Source: Alistipes shahii WAL 8301 (GTDB lineage Bacteria > Bacteroidota > Bacteroidia > Bacteroidales > Rikenellaceae). From it: a stretch of 64,000 nt of DNA. A program made the position numbers and the translations under genes. The first letter of the stretch is position 1. Each line of letters begins with the position of its first letter. Shown piece after piece: positions 43,763-52,461 of the stretch. Where the stretch lies: positions 2,294,001-2,358,000 of the forward strand of contig NZ_CP102253.1 of the NCBI RefSeq assembly GCF_025145845.1, written 5' to 3'. The notes below the pieces were generated by a model. That model was not told where the DNA came from. It ran no database searches and saw only the letters and a program-made list of their open reading frames with translations.

Positions 43763-43793
43763 TATCTTTGTTTAATCGTTACCGACAAAGGTA
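43763..43793. promoter_or_regulatory. Face-to-face overlapping -7 boxes
   Basis: Plus strand 43763-43770 reads TATCTTTG (for DUF4254). Minus strand 43786-43793 reads TACCTTTG (for the glucosaminidase). They point towards each other 15 bases apart, so the first transcribed bases of each unit overlap the other promoter. Confidence 0.6.
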
Positions 43794-43838
43794 TGATTTT
43801 CCGGTGAAAAATCCAATAATACTATAAAACCGCAAGCT

Positions 43839-44444
43839 ATGTTTACCGAAAACGCGAATCGTATTTTCAACCGGTCCATCGAGGAGTATCACCGCTGGGA
43901 CGATGTGGACCATCCCATCGACAATCCCTACGCGCCGGGCACGATCGACCATTTGCTCTACCACAAGAACTGGATCGACACGGTGCAGTGGCACTTGGAG
44001 GACATTATCCGCGACCCGGCCATCGACCCCGCGGAGGCGCTTCTCATCAAGCGCCGCATCGACAAATCGAATCAGGACCGTACGGACATGGTGGAGTACG
44101 TGGACTCCTACCTGCTGGACAAATACAAGGACGTAACGCCTGCCGAAGGCGCCCGGCTCAACACCGAGACCCCGGCGTGGGCCATCGACCGCCTGTCGAT
44201 CCTCGCCCTGAAGATTTACCACATGGCGCGCGAGGCGGAGCGTACGGACGTGGACGACGCGCATCGCGCGGCCTGCCGGAAGAAGCTGGACGTGCTGCTC
44301 GCGCAGCAGGTCGACCTTTCGCAGGCCATCGAAGAGCTGATCGAGGACATCGAGGCGGGCCGCAAGTACATGAAGACCTACAAACAGATGAAAATGTACA
44401 ACGACCCGGCACTGAATCCGGTGCTCTATGGGCAGAAAAAATAG
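43839..44444 (+). CDS. DUF4254 protein
   Basis: A 201-residue helical soluble protein. The N-terminal pattern (IFNRSIEEYH and a HLLYHKNWIDTVQWHLED segment) marks DUF4254, a Bacteroidetes family of unknown function that is often next to glycosyltransferase genes. The next gene is indeed a family 9 glycosyltransferase and starts 17 bases before this stop, so the products are probably translated in coupled amounts and act together in lipopolysaccharide or glycan assembly (inference). No catalytic motif is evident. Confidence 0.85.
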   Translation: MFTENANRIFNRSIEEYHRWDDVDHPIDNPYAPGTIDHLLYHKNWIDTVQWHLEDIIRDPAIDPAEALLIKRRIDKSNQDRTDMVEYVDSYLLDKYKDVTPAEGARLNTETPAWAIDRLSILALKIYHMAREAERTDVDDAHRAACRKKLDVLLAQQVDLSQAIEELIEDIEAGRKYMKTYKQMKMYNDPALNPVLYGQKK

Positions 44445-45543
44445 CGTGGGGACGGCGAACGGCCTCCCGAACGGGGAACGAGCGGGCGGTGCGGCGGCCG
44501 GGAGCGGCGCGCCGGTTCCGTGTCACCTGCTGGTGATGCGCACCTCGGCGATGGGCGACGTGGCGATGCTGCCGCATGCGCTCCGTGCGCTGACGGCCGC
44601 TTATCCCGATCTGCGGGTCACGGTGGCCACGCAGGCCATGTTCAGGCCCTTTTTCGCAGGGCTGGATGTCGGGTTTCTCGACGTCGATGTAAAAGGCGCC
44701 CATCACTCCCTGGCGGGAATGTGGCGGCTGGCCGCCCAGGCCCGGAGGCTGGGCGTGGACGCCGTGGCCGACGTGCACGACGTGCTGCGCTCGAAGGCGT
44801 TCCGCCTCGCGATGCGTCTGCACGGCGTTCCGGCGGCGCATATCGACAAGGGGCGCGCCGGGAAACGGGCGTTCATCCGCTGCGGCGGCCGCGGCATGGA
44901 GCCGTTGCGCCACACGGTGCTGCGCTACTGCGACGTTTTCCGGAAGCTGGGATTCGTGCTGGACGACCCTGCGCCCGCCGTGCGCCGGGACCGCCCCAAT
45001 CCCTTCGGGGAGAAACACGGCGTGTGGGTGGGCTTCGCACCCTTCTCCGCACACCGGGGCAAGACCTATCCCGAGGAGCAGAGCCGCGAACTCGTGCGGA
45101 TGCTCTCGGAGCGTTACGGGCGGGTTTTCATCCACGGAGGCGGAGGCGCCGAACAGGCGTTCGCCGAGGAGATGGAACGCACGTATCCCAACGTCACGGC
45201 CTTGTACGGCAAGGTCCGTTTCGCCGGGGAGATGGACCTCATCGCCAACCTGGACTGCGTGGTGACGATGGATTCGCTGGTGATGCACCTGGCGTCGCTC
45301 GTCGCGACGCCCGTGGTGTCGGTATGGGGCGCGACGCATCCCGGGCTGGGTTTTCTGGGCTACGGGGTTTCGTCCGGGAACGTTTTGCAGGCCGACATGG
45401 CGTGCCGTCCCTGCTCGGTCTTCGGCAACAAGCCCTGCCGCTACGGCGACTACCGCTGCCTGAAAGCCGTTACGCCCGAAATGGCGGCCCGGCGGGTGGC
45501 CGAAATCACTGGCAGCTTGCCGGAATGTCCCGGAAACGGATAA
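44428..45543 (+). CDS. Glycosyltransferase family 9 (heptosyltransferase-like)
   Basis: A 371-residue cytoplasmic, membrane-associated glycosyltransferase with a GT-B fold. After a 30-residue basic N-terminal extension comes HLLVMRTSAMGDVAMLPHALRAL, the family's acceptor-side motif, and later GFAPFSAHRGKTYPEE, HGGGGAEQAF and VTMDSLVMHLASLVATPVVSVWGATHP, the nucleotide-sugar side. Family 9 enzymes add heptose or related sugars to the lipopolysaccharide core. The N-terminal extension is unusual and a start further in (GTG or ATG near 44535) is possible. A hairpin terminator follows. Confidence 0.9.
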   Translation: MGRKNSVGTANGLPNGERAGGAAAGSGAPVPCHLLVMRTSAMGDVAMLPHALRALTAAYPDLRVTVATQAMFRPFFAGLDVGFLDVDVKGAHHSLAGMWRLAAQARRLGVDAVADVHDVLRSKAFRLAMRLHGVPAAHIDKGRAGKRAFIRCGGRGMEPLRHTVLRYCDVFRKLGFVLDDPAPAVRRDRPNPFGEKHGVWVGFAPFSAHRGKTYPEEQSRELVRMLSERYGRVFIHGGGGAEQAFAEEMERTYPNVTALYGKVRFAGEMDLIANLDCVVTMDSLVMHLASLVATPVVSVWGATHPGLGFLGYGVSSGNVLQADMACRPCSVFGNKPCRYGDYRCLKAVTPEMAARRVAEITGSLPECPGNG

Positions 45544-45590
45544 ACCGATTGAATCCATAATCCGATTCAGGGGTGACCTTACGGAGCGAT

Positions 45591-45640
45591 CGGACGGGAA
45601 CCGGGGCTGAAAGCAGGCCTCCGGTTCCCGTCCGGAGTTT
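45591..45640 (+). terminator. Terminator of the DUF4254-glycosyltransferase operon
   Basis: A perfect 14-base stem (CGGACGGGAACCGG at 45591-45604, complement at 45621-45634) followed by GAGTTTT. Confidence 0.8.
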
Positions 45641-45760
45641 TATTTCGCCTTATTCACCGCTCCGGTTCCGGGGGCCGTGTTTCATTTCCGTGAAATTGCA
45701 TTTTCGGTTACGTAGAGGGTTCGCCTCATTCGTACTTATTATAACCGACCTGATGAACTT

Positions 45761-47428
45761 ATGAAGAAACTTCTTTTTCACCTGCTGATTTTCACCTTGT
45801 TTGCGGCCGCCGCCGGCTGCTCTTCCGGCAAGGACGACGACGGAAATCCCGATGTCAGATTCTATGCGGTTCCGGCTTCGCTGAATTTCGAGGCCGGGAA
45901 AACGACCTTGCAGTTGAGCATCTCGACGACGGGGCATTGGACGATCGTGTGCGACGACGAGTGGCTGGAAGCCGTTCCGGCGGAAGGCACGGGGAGTGCG
46001 AAGGTCGGAATCACCGCGCAGGCGAATCCTTTGGCGCAGCAGCGCACCTCGTCGCTGACGATCGCATACGGCGGTGCGGAACCGGCCGTCGTGCCCGTCA
46101 CCCAAAAGGTCTCCGGGGAGGAGTCGGTCGACCTGTTCGGCTCGACCGACGAGATGAAAGCCTACCTGAAAGCGCGCGTTGAAGCCTGCAATTACGCCGA
46201 GTCGGTGACGACGACCGCCGGAGGGGTGCTGAAGTTCGGCTTCAAGGGCGCCGCGACGCGGGGCGTTCGGAAAGAGGCGATTCCCTTCTTTACGGTGAAC
46301 GGCGGCGGTTACTGGGCGGCCGACGGCGTTGCGACGCCGGTGAAAGCCGACGCGGAGGCCCTGCGGGGCGGGGCGTCGCCCGCGGTGACGCTGACGGCCG
46401 GCGGAACGATCGCTTTCGACGGGGCCGACACGGGCACGGCCGCTCCTGCGGACGGAGCCGTTGCGCTGCGCTGCGTGCTCGACACGGGGAAATACGTCTG
46501 CTTCGTCTTCGCCGACGGCGAGGTGATCCGGATCGGGAGCGAGCTCAACGGCTCGTTCAACCCGCCGCTGCCGGCGGGAGGCAAATCCCTCAAGATACTC
46601 TTTATCGGCAACAGTTTTACGGTCGATGCCACGGAGCATCTGCCGGGCATGTTGAAAAGCGCCGGAATCACCCATGTCCGGATGGTGCGGGCCTATCACG
46701 GCGGCTATAAGCTGCCCGAATTTTTCGAGAACTATGCCGCGCCGGACATCTGCACCTATTATTACTGCGAGCCGGGAGCGACGAAGTGGGAGAACGAAGG
46801 GACGCTGAACCGTTCGCTCAAGAGCATCGTCGAGTCGGATACGTGGGACATCGTGACGTTGCAGGAGCACACCGGTTCGTACTATGCGTGGGAGTGGGAC
46901 GAGACCGAGCGGGGCGCGATTTCCGGACTTTGCGACTACATCCAGCAGGCGCAGCCCCTCGACCGGCCCACGATCGGCTACATCATGGCCCAGGCCTACG
47001 GAGCCTACCACTCCCATTATCCGAAGTATTTCGCCAACCAGCAGGCGATGTTCGAGGCGATCGTGGCCCAGGTGCGGAAGATCACCGCCCAGACCTGCAT
47101 CGACATCGTGATCCCCTCGGGAACGTCGCTCCAGAACCTGCGGACCTCGTCGCTGAACAGGGACAACGGGATGGACCTCACGCGCGACTCCTACCATATG
47201 GACTACGGAATCAGCCGTTACGCGGCCGCCGCGACGGTGTTCCGGACGCTCGTCACGCCCTGCACGGGCGTCAGCGTCGAGGGAAACGGCTACCGCTATT
47301 CGACCTCCAGCACCTCGACGACGGGTTATTCGACGCCGGTTACCGACGCCAACGCCCCGGTGGCGATCCGGGCGGCGCTGGAGGCCTGCCGGACGCCCTA
47401 TGCGGTTACGGACATGAGCAAATACTGA
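45761..47428 (+). CDS. BACON-domain lipoprotein with DUF4886 SGNH-hydrolase-like domain
   Basis: A 555-residue lipoprotein; the lipidation site is in AAAGCSSGKDDDG (Cys20) with an acidic tail of the surface-export type. Residues about 35-120 form a BACON-like domain (LSISTTGHWTIVCDDEWLEA). The C-terminal domain begins ILFIGNSFTVDATEHLP, the block I serine of DUF4886/SGNH hydrolases, and ends with DSYHMDYGISRYAAA carrying the likely catalytic Asp/His. It is probably a surface deacetylase or esterase acting on a glycan. It is six bases upstream of the ECF sigma gene and probably in the same transcript, an unusual position for such an effector. Confidence 0.85.
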   Translation: MKKLLFHLLIFTLFAAAAGCSSGKDDDGNPDVRFYAVPASLNFEAGKTTLQLSISTTGHWTIVCDDEWLEAVPAEGTGSAKVGITAQANPLAQQRTSSLTIAYGGAEPAVVPVTQKVSGEESVDLFGSTDEMKAYLKARVEACNYAESVTTTAGGVLKFGFKGAATRGVRKEAIPFFTVNGGGYWAADGVATPVKADAEALRGGASPAVTLTAGGTIAFDGADTGTAAPADGAVALRCVLDTGKYVCFVFADGEVIRIGSELNGSFNPPLPAGGKSLKILFIGNSFTVDATEHLPGMLKSAGITHVRMVRAYHGGYKLPEFFENYAAPDICTYYYCEPGATKWENEGTLNRSLKSIVESDTWDIVTLQEHTGSYYAWEWDETERGAISGLCDYIQQAQPLDRPTIGYIMAQAYGAYHSHYPKYFANQQAMFEAIVAQVRKITAQTCIDIVIPSGTSLQNLRTSSLNRDNGMDLTRDSYHMDYGISRYAAAATVFRTLVTPCTGVSVEGNGYRYSTSSTSTTGYSTPVTDANAPVAIRAALEACRTPYAVTDMSKY

Positions 47429-47433
47429 CGGGC

Positions 47434-48006
47434 ATGCAGAATCGTTTACGGGATTCGGAGCTTGTCGTGATGATGCGCGGCGGCGACAAGGCAGCCTTCG
47501 GAGTGCTTTTCGACCGCTACTACGACCTGCTGCACACCTTCGCCAGGCATATCGTCAAGGACTCTTCCGTGGCGGAGGACATCATCCAGAACGTCTTCGT
47601 CAAAATGTGGATGCGCAAGGAGCAGGTCAATCCCGAACTGTCGGTGCGCAATTACCTGCTGGTCGCCACGCGCAACGAACTTTTCGACTACATGCGGCTG
47701 CGGTACAACATGCTGCGCAGCGACATCAACGATGCGATGCTCAACGTCGCCGACGGCGATACGGACATTTACGACTACGTGGACGTGCGCGAACGGGTCG
47801 GGTTCATCGACTCGGTGATGCGTTCGATGCCCGACAAGCGGCGCGAGATATTCGCCATGCGCTACGACCGCAACATGACCAATGCCGAGATCGCCCGGGC
47901 GCTGAACCTCTCGATCCGCACGGTCGAAAAGCACGTCGACCTGGCGATCAAGCAGATCCGCAAGACGATCTCCGTCGTGACGCTCTTTTTTGTGCTGTTC
48001 TTCTGA
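47434..48006 (+). CDS. ECF-type RNA polymerase sigma factor
   Basis: A 190-residue sigma-70 family factor. Region 2 is visible at about residues 22-60 (SSVAEDIIQNVFVKMW) and region 4 at 130-175 (MTNAEIARALNLSIRTVEKHV). The start ATG at 47434 follows the DUF4886 stop by five bases; the longer open frame upstream is a shadow. The protein ends in an uninterrupted hydrophobic tail (SVVTLFFVLFF), which may contact the membrane or the anti-sigma factor. The FecR gene follows after 16 bases and an STN-SusC after that, the standard trans-envelope signalling order. Confidence 0.93.
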   Translation: MQNRLRDSELVVMMRGGDKAAFGVLFDRYYDLLHTFARHIVKDSSVAEDIIQNVFVKMWMRKEQVNPELSVRNYLLVATRNELFDYMRLRYNMLRSDINDAMLNVADGDTDIYDYVDVRERVGFIDSVMRSMPDKRREIFAMRYDRNMTNAEIARALNLSIRTVEKHVDLAIKQIRKTISVVTLFFVLFF

Positions 48007-48022
48007 AAACAAGACGAAACCT

Positions 48023-49045
48023 ATGGATACCAAGAAAAATATGTCGCGTGAACAGCTGCTTGCCTACATGCGGGACAACTGCACGGAAGCCGAGGCGCAG
48101 CAGGTGCGCATGTGGCTGCGGGAGCGGCTGAAGGACCCGGGGCTGGACCAGCTGTTCAGCGACCTGCTGGACGCTACCGAGACCGAGTACGATCCCGAGG
48201 GCAAGGAGCGCGTGCGGCGTAAGCTGGACTCGATCCTCGCGGCATGCCCCGCCCCGAATTCCCCCCCCCGCAGCGGTAACCTCCGGCGGTGGCGGTGGTC
48301 CCTCCGTATAATCGAATACGCCGCCGCCGTTGCCGCCGTCGTTCTGGCGCTCCATTACAGGCATCAGGCCAACACCCCGCGCGAGTGGGTGGAGGTCTAT
48401 GCCGGCATGGGCGAGCGCCGCGAGATCGTGCTGCCCGACAGCACGCACGTGTGGCTCAATGCCGGTACGAAACTCATCTATCCCAAGCAGTTCAACCGCT
48501 CGATGAGGCAGGTCTACCTGTCGGGCGAGATGTTCGCCGACGTCCGCCGCGACGAGGACCGCCCGTTCATCGTCTCCGCCGACCGGCTGGAGGTGAAGGT
48601 GCTCGGCACGCAGTTCAACCTCAAATCCTACCAGGAGGACGCCAAGTCGGAGGTGAGTCTGGTGCGCGGCAAGGTGTCGGTAGGCATCAAGGCGTCGAAG
48701 ATGAACGGGAAACTCACCCTCGAGCCCGGAGACATCCTCCGTTTCAACAAGACCAACAATCACATCGACTTCCTCAATTTCGATCCCGATTCCTATGCGA
48801 ACTGGATCGACAACGACAACTTCTTCTTCGTGGAGCAGACCCTGGGCGACATCGTCGCCGACCTGCGCCGCCACTTCGCCGTCGAGATCGTCGTCACGGA
48901 CAAATCGCTGTGCGACGAGACCTACTACGCCTCGTTCGTCAACGAGGAGTCGCTCGACGAAATCCTCGATGCGCTCAACAAGGACCGCCTTTTCTCGGTG
49001 CGCAGGGAAGCCGAGGTATATTACATATCGCCACCCCTAAAATAA
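48023..49045 (+). CDS. FecR-type anti-sigma factor
   Basis: A 340-residue inner-membrane anti-sigma factor. ATG 48023 was chosen over one 11 codons upstream because MDTKKNMSREQLLAYM starts the cytoplasmic sigma-binding domain. A single membrane helix (about residues 92-112) follows, then the periplasmic FecR domain (WVEVYAGMGERREIVLPDSTHVWLNAGT) and a DUF4974 tail (FFFVEQTLGDIVADL). It should hold the preceding sigma factor and release it when the STN domain of the next gene's transporter signals. Codons 80-83, just before the membrane helix, contain nine C in a row, a possible slippage site. Confidence 0.93.
   Translation: MDTKKNMSREQLLAYMRDNCTEAEAQQVRMWLRERLKDPGLDQLFSDLLDATETEYDPEGKERVRRKLDSILAACPAPNSPPRSGNLRRWRWSLRIIEYAAAVAAVVLALHYRHQANTPREWVEVYAGMGERREIVLPDSTHVWLNAGTKLIYPKQFNRSMRQVYLSGEMFADVRRDEDRPFIVSADRLEVKVLGTQFNLKSYQEDAKSEVSLVRGKVSVGIKASKMNGKLTLEPGDILRFNKTNNHIDFLNFDPDSYANWIDNDNFFFVEQTLGDIVADLRRHFAVEIVVTDKSLCDETYYASFVNEESLDEILDALNKDRLFSVRREAEVYYISPPLK
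48261..48269 (+). repeat. Nine-base poly-C in the anti-sigma gene
   Basis: Nine consecutive C spanning codons 80-83 (Ser-Pro-Pro-Arg) of the FecR gene, between the cytoplasmic sigma-binding part and the membrane helix. Loss or gain of one base would detach the cytoplasmic domain from its membrane and sensor parts. Confidence 0.9.
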
Positions 49046-49117
49046 CCATATCATGTAGTACACAGAACGAACGGAATCTTTAATGACCTATTTCTCAAAA
49101 CTTCAAATCTTAACGTA

Positions 49118-52100
49118 ATGAATAAACTTTTACCTTCCGTCAAAAGTTTGATCACGCTTGCCGCACTTCTGTGCTTCCTGTTCCAGGCCTCCGCGGCCTC
49201 GGCCCAGAAGGTGAGCCTGTCGGTCCGCAATGCGACCGTCAAGGCGGCGATCGAACGCCTGCAAAAGGATTACGGCTACTCGTTCGTCATCAAGACGAAG
49301 GATGCCGATGTGAACAAGAAGATCACCCTCGATGTCAAAAACGAGGAGATCGGCGCGGTCGTCGGGAAGATGTTCGCCGGACAGAACGTCGTGAGCAGCG
49401 TCGAGGGCAAGATGATCGCCATCATGTCCGCCCCCGCGAAGCGGGACGCCGCGGCCCGCGCTTCGGCCAATGCCGTCGTGAAGGGCGTCGTGAAAGACAG
49501 CGCCGGGAATCCGATCACCGGCGCCACGGTGATCGTCGACGGCACGACGATCGGCGCCACCACCGACCTCGACGGCTCGTTCTCCGTACGGATCGGGGCG
49601 CGCACGGATGTCCGCCTGATCGTCTCCTACCTCGGCCTGAAGACCAGGGAGGTTGCGGTGGACGATCCGGCACGGTTCTATGAGGTCCGGCTCGAAAACG
49701 ACAACATGGCCCTCGACGAGGTGGTCGTGGTCGGTTACGGCACGCAGCGCCGCAGCCTGGTGACCAACGCCATCAGCCAGTTCAAGCCCACCGAGGAGAA
49801 CATGCGCAGCGTGATGTCGCCCTCGGAACTCCTTCAGGGCCGCATCGCCGGCGTGTCGATCTCGACCAGTTCGGGTAACCTCGGCTCGGCCGAGAAGATG
49901 AGCATCCGCGGTTCGTCGTCGCTCAGCGCCAGCAACGAGCCGCTTTACGTGATCGACGGCATTCCGCTGTCGAACAACTCGGCGTCGCTCTATTCGTTCG
50001 GCGAGAACATGAGTTCGCTGGCGACGCTCAACCTCACGGACATCGAGTCGATCGAGGTGCTGAAGGACGCCGCTTCGGCCGCGATCTACGGCTCGCGCGC
50101 CACCAACGGCGTCGTGCTGATCACCACCAAGCAGGGCCGCGAGGGCAAATCGGAGGTCAAGGTCAACTACGGCTTCAGCATCACGCAGTTTCCCAACACC
50201 GGGCGCCGCGAATACGTCGGTTCGAAGCAGTACGTCGAGGTCTTCAACGAGGGCGTCGACAACTACAACCGCCAGAACGGCTTCACGGTCAACAGCTCGG
50301 GATATGTCAAGCCCATCCGCAATCCCTACGGAGACATGCCCGACACCGACTGGCTCGACCTGATCACCCGGCTCGGGCAGTCGCACTACCTCGACCTGTC
50401 GTTTTCGGGCGGCAACGCCAAGACCAAATACTACCTTTCGGGCAGCTACAACTACCAGGAGGGCGTCATCAAGACGAACGACATCTCGAAGGTCAACCTC
50501 AAGTCGAACATCAACCACGAAATGTTCAAATGGCTGAAGGTGGGCGCCAACATCAGCGGCAACTACCTGCACAACAACCGTATCCCGGGAGCCAATCTCG
50601 GATCGACGATCATCGGACGCGCCGTGCAGCAGCGTCCCTTCGACCGTCCCTACAAACCCAACGGCGGCTATTACACGGGCGGAACCGACGAACTGCTGCT
50701 GCACAATGCCGTGCAGATTCTCTCCGAGGAGACCTCCTATACGGACAACTACCGCTTCATCGGTTCGTTCTGGGCCGAGGCGCAGATCATCAAGGGCCTG
50801 ACGGTCAGGGCGTCGTACAACAACGACTCGGCCTACACCTATGACTACATCTATTACAATCAGAACCACCCCTATGCCGCCGACAAGGGCCGCATCCTGG
50901 ACCGGAACCGGTTCGTGATGACCAACACGATCGACCTCTACGCCAACTATAACCGCAAGATCGGCGAAGATTTCGAACTCGGGGCCATGGTGGGTCACTC
51001 GTTCCTCAAGACCAAGAGCCGCACGTCGTACATTGATGCGCAGAACTATCCCTCGCCGGCGTTCGACGTGGCGAGCGTGGCCGCCAACATCGTCGATGCC
51101 AGCGCCGGACTGTCGGAATATGCCATCGAATCCTATTTCGCCCGTTTGAGCCTCGCCTACAAGGACCGTTACGTGGTCAATGCCACGATCCGTACCGACG
51201 GTTCGTCGCGCTTCGCGCCCGACTGCCGCTGGGGCTGGTTCCCCTCGGTGTCGGTCGGCTGGAACGTCTCGAACGAGTCGTTCTGGAACGCCGAGAAGAC
51301 CGACCTGAAGATCCGCGCCAGCTACGGCCGCACGGGTAACCAGGACGGAATCAGCAACTACGGCTGGCAGGCCCTGATCAGCGGCGGCGTCAACTACGGC
51401 GGCCAGAGCGGCATTGCCATTTCGTCGAGCGGCAACGACCGTCTGACGTGGGAGACCGCCGACCAGTACAACGCCGGATTCGACTTGAGCTTCCTGGGCG
51501 GCAAGATCAACATGATCGCAGACGTTTACCTGAAGAACACGAACAACCTGCTCTACTCGAAGCCCGTGCACGCCACGACGGGCGAGACCTCGATCCTGAG
51601 CAACATCGGGTCGATGCGCAACAAGGGTGTCGAGTTCACGATCAACACCCACCTCAATCTGGGCAAGGTGCTGTGGAGTTCGTCGTTCAACATCGCCCGC
51701 AATGTCAACAAGCTGACGTCGCTGCTCGAAGACGACCTGCTGTCGATCGGCGCCAACCGCGCGCTGAAACTCGGCCGGACGGTGGGTTCGTGGTACATCT
51801 TCCGCACGGACGGCATCTACCAGTACGACGGTGAGGTGCCGCAGGCGCTCTACGACAAGGGCGTGCGCGCCGGCGACGTCAAGTACTGGGACCGCAACGG
51901 CGACGGGAACATCACGGACGACGACCGTATCGTCACGGGCAACCCCAACCCCAAATTCTCGGGCGGCTGGAACAACACCTTCAAGTACAAAGGGCTGGAA
52001 TTGAGCCTCTTCTTTACGTACAGCTACGGAAACGACGTGTATGCGTCGTGGATGATCCCCGGCTCCAAGCCCGGCCATACCCGCTCGCTGCTGAAAGCCT

Positions 52101-52450
52101 ATGCCGACAACCGCTGGACGGGACCCGGCACGTCGGACAAATACCCGCGCGCGATCTACTCGTACAGCGGCTGGAACGGCAAGAACTCGACGATGTACCT
52201 GACCGACGGTTCGTTCATCCGCCTGCGCTCGGTGACGCTGGGATACACCTTCCCGCAGCGGCTGGTTTCGAAAATCCACCTCAAGGGACTCCGGGTCTAT
52301 GCCCAGGGCGACAACGTCTTCCTCTGCTCGCGCTATCCCGGCTGGGACCCCGAGACGAGCGTCAATCTCGATCCGCGCTTCTACGGCGAGGATAACGACG
52401 GCGTTCCCCAGCCGCGCATCTTCAAGTTAGGCGTAAACATCACTTTCTAA
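49118..52450 (+). CDS. SusC-family TonB-dependent transporter with STN signalling domain
   Basis: A 1110-residue outer-membrane transporter. A signal peptide (residues 1-29) is followed by an STN domain (about 30-105; VSLSVRNATVKAAIERL) that contacts FecR in the periplasm, a carboxypeptidase-regulatory-like domain (about 118-200), the LDEVVVVGYGTQ plug entrance and a SusC barrel ending in FKLGVNITF. The STN domain places it in cell-surface signalling: substrate binding would free the ECF sigma encoded upstream. It is followed after 11 bases by its SusD partner. Substrate inferred from the neighbours is a phosphodiester-containing glycan. Confidence 0.95.
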   Translation: MNKLLPSVKSLITLAALLCFLFQASAASAQKVSLSVRNATVKAAIERLQKDYGYSFVIKTKDADVNKKITLDVKNEEIGAVVGKMFAGQNVVSSVEGKMIAIMSAPAKRDAAARASANAVVKGVVKDSAGNPITGATVIVDGTTIGATTDLDGSFSVRIGARTDVRLIVSYLGLKTREVAVDDPARFYEVRLENDNMALDEVVVVGYGTQRRSLVTNAISQFKPTEENMRSVMSPSELLQGRIAGVSISTSSGNLGSAEKMSIRGSSSLSASNEPLYVIDGIPLSNNSASLYSFGENMSSLATLNLTDIESIEVLKDAASAAIYGSRATNGVVLITTKQGREGKSEVKVNYGFSITQFPNTGRREYVGSKQYVEVFNEGVDNYNRQNGFTVNSSGYVKPIRNPYGDMPDTDWLDLITRLGQSHYLDLSFSGGNAKTKYYLSGSYNYQEGVIKTNDISKVNLKSNINHEMFKWLKVGANISGNYLHNNRIPGANLGSTIIGRAVQQRPFDRPYKPNGGYYTGGTDELLLHNAVQILSEETSYTDNYRFIGSFWAEAQIIKGLTVRASYNNDSAYTYDYIYYNQNHPYAADKGRILDRNRFVMTNTIDLYANYNRKIGEDFELGAMVGHSFLKTKSRTSYIDAQNYPSPAFDVASVAANIVDASAGLSEYAIESYFARLSLAYKDRYVVNATIRTDGSSRFAPDCRWGWFPSVSVGWNVSNESFWNAEKTDLKIRASYGRTGNQDGISNYGWQALISGGVNYGGQSGIAISSSGNDRLTWETADQYNAGFDLSFLGGKINMIADVYLKNTNNLLYSKPVHATTGETSILSNIGSMRNKGVEFTINTHLNLGKVLWSSSFNIARNVNKLTSLLEDDLLSIGANRALKLGRTVGSWYIFRTDGIYQYDGEVPQALYDKGVRAGDVKYWDRNGDGNITDDDRIVTGNPNPKFSGGWNNTFKYKGLELSLFFTYSYGNDVYASWMIPGSKPGHTRSLLKAYADNRWTGPGTSDKYPRAIYSYSGWNGKNSTMYLTDGSFIRLRSVTLGYTFPQRLVSKIHLKGLRVYAQGDNVFLCSRYPGWDPETSVNLDPRFYGEDNDGVPQPRIFKLGVNITF

Positions 52451-52461
52451 ATCCGACAATC

